Assembly: GCF_001886615.1 (NCBI RefSeq)
Contig: NZ_CP018139.1
Location: forward strand, 1,736,001-1,800,000
DNA length: 64,000 bases
Reading direction: 5' to 3'
Origin: Halomonas aestuarii
Lineage (GTDB): Bacteria > Pseudomonadota > Gammaproteobacteria > Pseudomonadales > Halomonadaceae
The notes beneath the pieces were generated by a model, which was not told the DNA's origin, did no database searches, and worked only from the letters and a program-made list of their open reading frames with translations. Positions 59,379-64,000 of this stretch are shown one piece after another (position 1 is the first letter of the stretch; each line of letters starts with the position of its first letter). The position numbers and the translations under genes are program-made.

Positions 59379-59567
59379 GGGACGTTCCTCGTCGTGTCGT
59401 TGCGTGATGACGAGCATATTAATAGCAAGCTAAACATTAGAATATTTATTGTATCCCATGGCCTTGATTGAGTCAGCCTATTGAGGAGGGGGCCGGCGGG
59501 GGCGCTCGTCATGGGGCCCGGGGTGCGCTAGCGTGTTGGGATCGATGCCAGGCACAGGAGCCGCCCG
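59379..59567. promoter_or_regulatory. AT-rich divergent gap
   Basis: The 189-bp gap between the small secreted protein and the glutathione S-transferase gene has an AT-rich stretch (59416-59460). Promoters for both genes probably lie here, but no element matches the consensus well. Confidence 0.4.
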
Positions 59568-60197
59568 ATGATCACCCTCTACAGCTTTCCCGCCTCCCGC
59601 TCGCTGCGGGTCGCCTGGACCCTGGAGGAGCTGGGGCTGGAGTACGAGTGCCGCCACGTCGACCTGGGGGGCGGGGAAGGGCAGACCGAGGACTTCCTGG
59701 CGCGTCATCCCGACGGCAAGGTGCCGGTGCTGATGGACGGCGAGCTGACGCTGTTCGAGTCGGCGGCGATCTGTCGCTACCTGGCGGAGCGCTACGGCAC
59801 GCCGGGCGAGCTGCTGCCGGCGGACGTCGAGGCGCGGGCCCGGGTCGACCAGTGGCTCTTCTTCATCATCGGGGAGCTGGAGCAGGCGCTCTGGACCCAG
59901 GCCAAGCACAAGTTCGCGCTGCCGGGCGAGCAGCGCGTGCCGGCGGTGCTGCCGACCGCCGCCTGGGAGTTCCAGCGGGCGATCCGGGCCCTGGAACGGC
60001 GCTTCGACGGCGAGGGCTGGCTGGTGGGGGATCACTTCACCCTGGCGGACCTGCTGCTGGCCCACACCCTGGGCTGGGCCGTGCAGTTCAAGAAGCGCCT
60101 GCCGCCCGCCCTGGACGCCTACCGGCAGCGCGCCATGGCGCGTCCGGCGCGGGCCCGGGCCGAGGCGCGGGAGCGCGCCGCGGCCGCGTCAGATTGA
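59568..60197 (+). CDS. Glutathione S-transferase family protein
   Basis: 209-residue cytosolic GST. The thioredoxin-like N-terminal domain has FPASRSLRVAWTLEELGLEY (~7-26), with catalytic Ser/Tyr region, and GKVPVLMDGELTLFESAAIC (~49-68), including the cis-Pro and the glutathione gamma-glutamyl contact Glu-Ser. The helical C-terminal domain spans ~90-200 with FTLADLLLAHTLGWA. The exact class and substrate are not assignable. Its product glutathione partner is made by GshB encoded at 46.6 kb. Confidence 0.88.
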   Translation: MITLYSFPASRSLRVAWTLEELGLEYECRHVDLGGGEGQTEDFLARHPDGKVPVLMDGELTLFESAAICRYLAERYGTPGELLPADVEARARVDQWLFFIIGELEQALWTQAKHKFALPGEQRVPAVLPTAAWEFQRAIRALERRFDGEGWLVGDHFTLADLLLAHTLGWAVQFKKRLPPALDAYRQRAMARPARARAEARERAAAASD

Positions 60198-60204
60198 GCC
60201 GGGG

Positions 60205-60876
60205 TCACGAGGACCCGAAGGGCAGCACGTCGGTGAAGACCGCGAAGTAGTGGCAGGTGCTGCCGCCCATGACGAACAGGTGCCAGATCGCGTGGTTGAA
60301 GGGGATGGCGCTGATGGCATAGAAGGCCACGCCCAGGGTGTAGGTGACGCCGCCGGCCACCAGCAGGGCGAGGCCCGTGGTGGAGAGGCTGGCCGCCAGG
60401 GCGTCGCCGGCCAGTACGACCAGCCAGCCCATCACCAGGTAGAGGGCGACCCGCAGGACTTCGAAGCGGTGGGGCCAGGCCAGCTTGCAGGCGATGCCCG
60501 CCAGGGCCAGGGACCAGACGGTGGCCAGCAGCGTCCAGCCCGTCGGGCCCCGCAGGTTGACCAGCAGGAAGGGCGTGTAGGTGCCGGCAATCAGCAGGTA
60601 GATCGCGCAGTGGTCCAGGGACTGGAAGAGGCGCTTCAGGCGCGGGTGGCGCACGCCGTGGTAGACGGTGGAGGCCGTGTAGAGCAGCACCAGGCTGGTG
60701 CCGTAGAGGCTGATGCCCACGATCTTCCAGGGGTCCACCTGGGCGGCCAGACCGGCCAGCACGAGCAGGATCGCGAAGCCCGCGAGGCTGAGCGCCGCGC
60801 CGATGCCGTGGCTGATGCTGTGAAGCGCCTCCTCGAAGACACTGAAGGGCGTCTCGCCATGGGGGGGGGTCGTCAT
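60205..60876 (-). CDS. Hemolysin III family membrane protein (YqfA/TrhA type)
   Basis: 223-residue seven-helix membrane protein of the hemolysin III/PAQR-like family. HSISHGIGAALSLAGFAILL (~19-38), STVYHGVRHPRLKRLFQSLD (69-88), AIYLLIAGTYTPFLL and NHAIWHLFVMGGSTCHYFAV show the conserved His, Ser and Asp pattern of the family. Cytolytic activity is not implied; the role is unknown. A run of nine C (coding strand) follows the start codons, in TPP. Confidence 0.9.
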   Translation of the reverse strand: MTTPPHGETPFSVFEEALHSISHGIGAALSLAGFAILLVLAGLAAQVDPWKIVGISLYGTSLVLLYTASTVYHGVRHPRLKRLFQSLDHCAIYLLIAGTYTPFLLVNLRGPTGWTLLATVWSLALAGIACKLAWPHRFEVLRVALYLVMGWLVVLAGDALAASLSTTGLALLVAGGVTYTLGVAFYAISAIPFNHAIWHLFVMGGSTCHYFAVFTDVLPFGSS

Positions 60877-60931
60877 CGGGGTGCCTCCTTCCGAGGAGCC
60901 GCCCCGACGCCGAGTGGCGCGACCCGCTGGC

Positions 60932-61567
60932 TCAGGGCTTGCGTTCGATATCCACGTCGCTGGCCTGGGTGAAGTCGCCCAGCGCCATCATGTGGCCCAG
61001 CTTTCCGGCCTTGGTGGAGAGGTACTGCTCGTTATGGGGGTTTAGACCGGTGGTCAGCGGAACACGTTCCCTCACCACCACGCCGGCCTGGGTCAGGGCG
61101 TCGACCTTGCGGGGGTTGTTGGTCATCAGCCGCAGGGCCGTGATGCCCAGGTGGTCGAGCATCGGCACGCAGAGGTCGTAGCGGCGCAGGTCGGCGGCGA
61201 AGCCCAGCTGCTCGTTCGCCTCCACGGTGTCGGCGCCGGCATCCTGCAGCTGGTAGGCGCGGATCTTGTTGAGCAGGCCGATGCCGCGACCCTCCTGGCG
61301 CAGGTAGAGCAGGACGCCCCGTCCCTCTTCGGCAATGCGCTTGAGGGCTTCCTGCAGCTGGAAGCCGCAGTCGCAGCGCATGGAGAAGAGGGCATCGCCG
61401 GTCAGGCACTCCGAGTGGACCCGACCCAGCACCGGCTCGCCATCGGCCACGTCACCCAGGGTGAGGGCGATATGGTCCTTGCCGGTGGCTTCGTCCTCGA
61501 AGCCGTGCATGGTGAAGGTGGCCCAGGGGGTGGGCAGCCGGGAGGCGGCGATGAATCGAATCGTCAC
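60932..61567 (-). CDS. ribA: GTP cyclohydrolase II
   Basis: 211-residue enzyme opening the imidazole ring of GTP at the start of riboflavin synthesis. The zinc site is [19 protein letters not shown] (Cys-x10-Cys-x-Cys). [20 protein letters not shown] (~96-115) and [11 protein letters not shown] are the substrate and catalytic motifs. Start is GTG 61567 ([11 protein letters not shown]) with GAGGT upstream. It is a stand-alone RibA, not fused to RibB. In Pseudomonas ribA likewise lies near dxs. Confidence 0.95.
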   Translation of the reverse strand: MTIRFIAASRLPTPWATFTMHGFEDEATGKDHIALTLGDVADGEPVLGRVHSECLTGDALFSMRCDCGFQLQEALKRIAEEGRGVLLYLRQEGRGIGLLNKIRAYQLQDAGADTVEANEQLGFAADLRRYDLCVPMLDHLGITALRLMTNNPRKVDALTQAGVVVRERVPLTTGLNPHNEQYLSTKAGKLGHMMALGDFTQASDVDIERKP

Positions 61568-61684
61568 GATGTACCTCGGTGGAAGATCACGGCGTTGCCG
61601 ACGTGCGGGACTTCATTCTATCAGGAAGGCCGGGCGGGCTCACCGTGTGCGTCACGGGGCTCATCCCCGGCTCGCTCGATGGGG

Positions 61685-61690
61685 TACAAT
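61685..61690 (+). promoter_or_regulatory. -10 element of hemE
   Basis: TACAAT lies 32 bases before the hemE ATG. A -35 is not recognisable. Confidence 0.4.
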
Positions 61691-61722
61691 GGCGCCCACA
61701 TTTTCCGTGGACGAGCGCCCGC

Positions 61723-62799
61723 ATGGAACTCAAGAACGACCGCCTTCTGCGCGCCCTGGCGCGTCAACCCGTCGACCGCACCCCGGTCTGGATGATGCGT
61801 CAGGCCGGCCGCTACCTGCCGGAGTATCGTGAGGTGCGCGGCCATGCCGGCAGCTTCATGGACCTGTGTCGCAACCAGGACCTGGCCTGCGAGGTCACCC
61901 TCCAGCCCCTGGAGCGCTTCCCGCTGGACGCGGCCATCCTCTTCTCGGACATCCTCACCATCCCGGACGCCATGGGGCTGGGGCTCTACTTCGAGACGGG
62001 CGAGGGGCCGAAGTTCCGCAAGCCGGTGCGCACCGCGGCGGACGTGGATGCCCTGGCGGTGCCGGACGCCGAGCGCGACCTGGACTACGTGATGCGCGCC
62101 GTCTCGACCATCCGCCGCGAACTGAACGGCCGGGTGCCGCTGATCGGCTTCTCCGGCAGCCCCTGGACCCTGGCCACCTACATGGTGGAGGGCGCCTCCA
62201 GCAAGGACTTCCGCCACGTCAAGACGATGCTCTACGACGCGCCGGATGCCATGCACCGGCTGCTCGACATGCTGGCCCACGCGGTCACCGACTACCTCAA
62301 CGCCCAGATCCGCGCCGGCGCCCAGGCGGTGCAGATCTTCGACACCTGGGGCGGCGCCCTCTCCACCCCGGCCTACCTGGAGTTCTCCCTGCGCTACATG
62401 GAGCAGATCGTGGCCGGCCTGATCCGCGAGCACGAGGGGCGCCGGGTCCCGGTGATCCTCTTCACCAAGAACGGCGGCCAGTGGCTCGAGGACATCGCGG
62501 CGGCGGGCTCCGATGCCGTGGGCCTGGACTGGACCACCGAGCTCTCCTCCGCCCGGGCCCGGGTCGGCCATCGCGTCGCCCTGCAGGGCAACCTCGATCC
62601 CAACGTGCTCTTCGCCCGTCCCGCGGCGATCCGCGCCGAGGTGGCTCGCACCCTCGACAGCTTCGGCCCCGGCCCCGGCCATGTCTTCAACCTGGGCCAC
62701 GGGATCAACCAGTTCACCGATCCGGACCACGTCACGGCCTTCATGGAGGCCCTGCATGACCTGAGCCCGGCCTACCATCGCAACATCCCCCATGACTGA
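61723..62799 (+). CDS. hemE: Uroporphyrinogen decarboxylase
   Basis: 358-residue enzyme that decarboxylates uroporphyrinogen III to coproporphyrinogen III in heme synthesis. It has the N-terminal signature [19 protein letters not shown] (~22-40), [16 protein letters not shown] and the C-terminal [16 protein letters not shown]. Length fits E. coli HemE (354). ATG 61723 is correct; the in-frame upstream reading to 61579 lies in the ribA regulatory gap. It overlaps the VanZ-like gene by 8 bases. Confidence 0.97.
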   Translation: MELKNDRLLRALARQPVDRTPVWMMRQAGRYLPEYREVRGHAGSFMDLCRNQDLACEVTLQPLERFPLDAAILFSDILTIPDAMGLGLYFETGEGPKFRKPVRTAADVDALAVPDAERDLDYVMRAVSTIRRELNGRVPLIGFSGSPWTLATYMVEGASSKDFRHVKTMLYDAPDAMHRLLDMLAHAVTDYLNAQIRAGAQAVQIFDTWGGALSTPAYLEFSLRYMEQIVAGLIREHEGRRVPVILFTKNGGQWLEDIAAAGSDAVGLDWTTELSSARARVGHRVALQGNLDPNVLFARPAAIRAEVARTLDSFGPGPGHVFNLGHGINQFTDPDHVTAFMEALHDLSPAYHRNIPHD

Positions 62800-63172
62800 C
62801 ACGCCCTGGTGGCAGCGCTGGCATGACCGGCGCCGCCTCTGGGCGGTGCTGGCCCTGCTGGCTTTCCTGGTGATTGCCTGGGGAAGCCTGACGCCGAGCA
62901 GCGAGCTTCCCGAGACGCTGCCCTGGGACAAGGCCAGCCACTTCATCGGCTACGCGGGCCTGGCGGGCCTGGTCGGGCTCGCCGGGGTCCGCCTGCCGCT
63001 GGCCTTCCTCGTCAGCGCCCTGATCGGGGTGGCCATCGAGTTCGCCCAGATCCCGGTGCCCGGACGCTTCGGCGGCGACTGGCGCGACATGCTGGCCAAC
63101 GGCCTGGGCGCGGCGTTCGCGGTGGTGGTGCTGCAGGCCTTTCGCCGCGTCTGTCTTCGTCGCCTCGCCTAG
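62792..63172 (+). CDS. VanZ-like small membrane protein
   Basis: 126-residue membrane protein with about four hydrophobic segments (~16-32, 49-64, 66-84, 100-116). The conserved VanZ-like pattern appears as [18 protein letters not shown] and [20 protein letters not shown], followed by NGLGA. In most bacteria the role of VanZ-like proteins is unknown; resistance is not implied. It overlaps hemE by 8 bases, so the two are coupled. Confidence 0.85.
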   Translation: MTDTPWWQRWHDRRRLWAVLALLAFLVIAWGSLTPSSELPETLPWDKASHFIGYAGLAGLVGLAGVRLPLAFLVSALIGVAIEFAQIPVPGRFGGDWRDMLANGLGAAFAVVVLQAFRRVCLRRLA

Positions 63173-63194
63173 GCCCTGTCGGGACGCGACCCTG

Positions 63195-63848
63195 CTAGAA
63201 CAGCGGTTCGCGGGCCGCGGGGGGTGCCGACGAATCGCCCTGTTCGTTCCATGCCGATGCCGGTGGCGCCCCCCAGGCCGCCTCCGGCCGGGTGTCCCAG
63301 GTCGGGGCGGGCTGAGGCCCCCATGCCGCTTCCTGCGGCGCTTGCCAGGCGGGGTCCGATGGAGCGGCCCACGCCGATTCGACCTGGGCGCCTGACGCCG
63401 GATCCTGGGTGGGTTCGAGCGGACGTGCCGGCCGGCAGCGCTCGGCGGGGCGAACCACCCGCGGGCTGCCCAGCACGCTCTCCTCGGCATCCACATGCCG
63501 CCCCCCGCGGGTCCAGGCCGCCTCGTCGTCATGGACCGCCGGGCGCCGCTCCCAGGAGCGGGTGACCACGGCGCCGGGGGCGAAGCCGGGACGCTGTGCC
63601 TTCAGGTGGTGGGGCAGCAGGCAGACTTCGGTCAGCAGCCGCAGGGCCAGGGCGGCCAGCAGCCAGAGCCCGCCGCCCAGGGCCAGGGGCGGCCAGGCAT
63701 TGCTCGCCTCGACGGACGGCATGAGCCAGGGCAGGCGGGGCACCAGCCACAGGGCGGCCCCGGCCAGCAGGCCGAGCTGCAGCAGCAGGTGGCAGGTCAG
63801 GATGGTGGCGCGGGCCAGCGGCCGGCGGGGAAACAGGAACTGTCGCAT
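63195..63848 (-). CDS. Two-helix membrane protein with Trp-containing octapeptide repeats
   Basis: 217-residue protein of unknown function. Two transmembrane helices are evident (~17-37 and 52-72) with a short loop. The remaining ~140 residues are cytoplasmic or exported, basic then Pro/Ala/Gln-rich. Residues 158-205 are six consecutive 8-residue units, each with Trp at the third position (W160, 168, 176, 184, 192, 200). The unit is x-A/T-W-x-x-x-x-x. No known domain is recognised. It is convergent with the VanZ-like gene. Confidence 0.7.
   Translation of the reverse strand: MRQFLFPRRPLARATILTCHLLLQLGLLAGAALWLVPRLPWLMPSVEASNAWPPLALGGGLWLLAALALRLLTEVCLLPHHLKAQRPGFAPGAVVTRSWERRPAVHDDEAAWTRGGRHVDAEESVLGSPRVVRPAERCRPARPLEPTQDPASGAQVESAWAAPSDPAWQAPQEAAWGPQPAPTWDTRPEAAWGAPPASAWNEQGDSSAPPAAREPLF
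63234..63377 (-). repeat. 24-bp coding tandem repeat (six octapeptide units)
   Basis: Six in-frame 24-bp units in the 3' part of the two-helix membrane protein gene give an exact eight-residue Trp spacing (SAWAAPSD, PAWQAPQE, AAWGPQPA, PTWDTRPE, AAWGAPPA, SAWNEQGD). The units are diverged in DNA. Confidence 0.75.
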
Positions 63849-64000
63849 CGGGGTCCTCCCGGGGAATGCACATCGTCACGATGGGTCGCACCGACCTCCG
63901 TGTCGGCCGGGGCGTGATGCTACCCCAGATCCCGCCGGCCTGCAGTCCTGGCGTGCCGCCTGCGTTGCAGGTTGACCAACCCCGGGGGGCTTGCCAATGT

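Noticed and set aside
62792..63172. Glycopeptide resistance gene
   Set aside because: Only the VanZ-like fold is present. No van cluster is nearby, and the family is widespread without resistance.
63972..64000. TTGACC plus CAATGT promoter at the window end
   Set aside because: The -10 matches only two of the consensus bases, and the downstream gene is outside the window.

Overview
This window is the replication-origin neighbourhood of a GC-rich gammaproteobacterial chromosome. Gene content, gene order and protein sequences fit the Halomonas group (Halomonadaceae) best, with many blocks ordered as in Pseudomonas. The genus is inferred from protein character and synteny, not from a database search. 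No rRNA, tRNA, insertion sequence, integrase or CRISPR array is visible. The window is densely packed with housekeeping genes.

Layout. 1-4.6 kb: a CsgD-type regulator with an unusually AT-rich upstream region, then rdgB-hemW, an OmpA-family lipoprotein and rlmJ. 4.6-4.9 kb: a tandem array of 101-bp repeats that reiterates the last codons of mnmE, including an 18-bp sequence of the kind used as an attachment site by SGI1-type islands. 4.9-9.4 kb: mnmE, yidC, rnpA and rpmH run leftward from an intergenic region with DnaA boxes and an AT-rich stretch (probable oriC). dnaA, dnaN, recF and gyrB run rightward from it to 15.6 kb. Five parS-like 16-mers lie at 12.5-16.4 kb, two of them inside recF. 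15.7-19.5 kb: gmhB, glyS and glyQ, leftward.

19.6-30.9 kb is a lipopolysaccharide inner-core locus: hldD, waaF, an OpgB-like membrane transferase, a WaaE-type glycosyltransferase, another GT9 enzyme, a GT4 enzyme, kdkA, opsX, hldE and waaA. Together with gmhB these genes cover most ADP-heptose synthesis steps, Kdo transfer and phosphorylation, and heptose addition. 30.9-38.2 kb holds rpiA, ilvA, a 35-codon membrane ORF, a ygfA-type ligase gene, 6S RNA (ssrS), zapA, ygfB, pepP and ubiH; 38.3-39.6 kb holds a second UbiH-family hydroxylase.

39.6-49.6 kb: a carboxy-terminal protease, envC and gpmI lie divergent from a rhodanese gene, secB, rsmE, a CvfB-like gene, gshB, a TonB-like gene, algH/yqgE and ruvX. 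49.6-54.9 kb (leftward): pyrB, an IclR regulator, an enoyl-CoA hydratase, an EamA transporter and serA. 55.1-64 kb: xseB-ispA-dxs-djlA, a small secreted protein, a glutathione S-transferase, a hemolysin-III-type protein, ribA, hemE with a VanZ-like gene, and a two-helix membrane protein with an octapeptide-repeat tail.

Most promising items: the mnmE-tail/attachment-site repeat array, the parS cluster embedded in recF, the kdkA/opsX pair whose divergent start codons overlap, the apparent absence of yidD from its usual slot, and the small ORF at 33.4 kb with its own promoter and hairpin.
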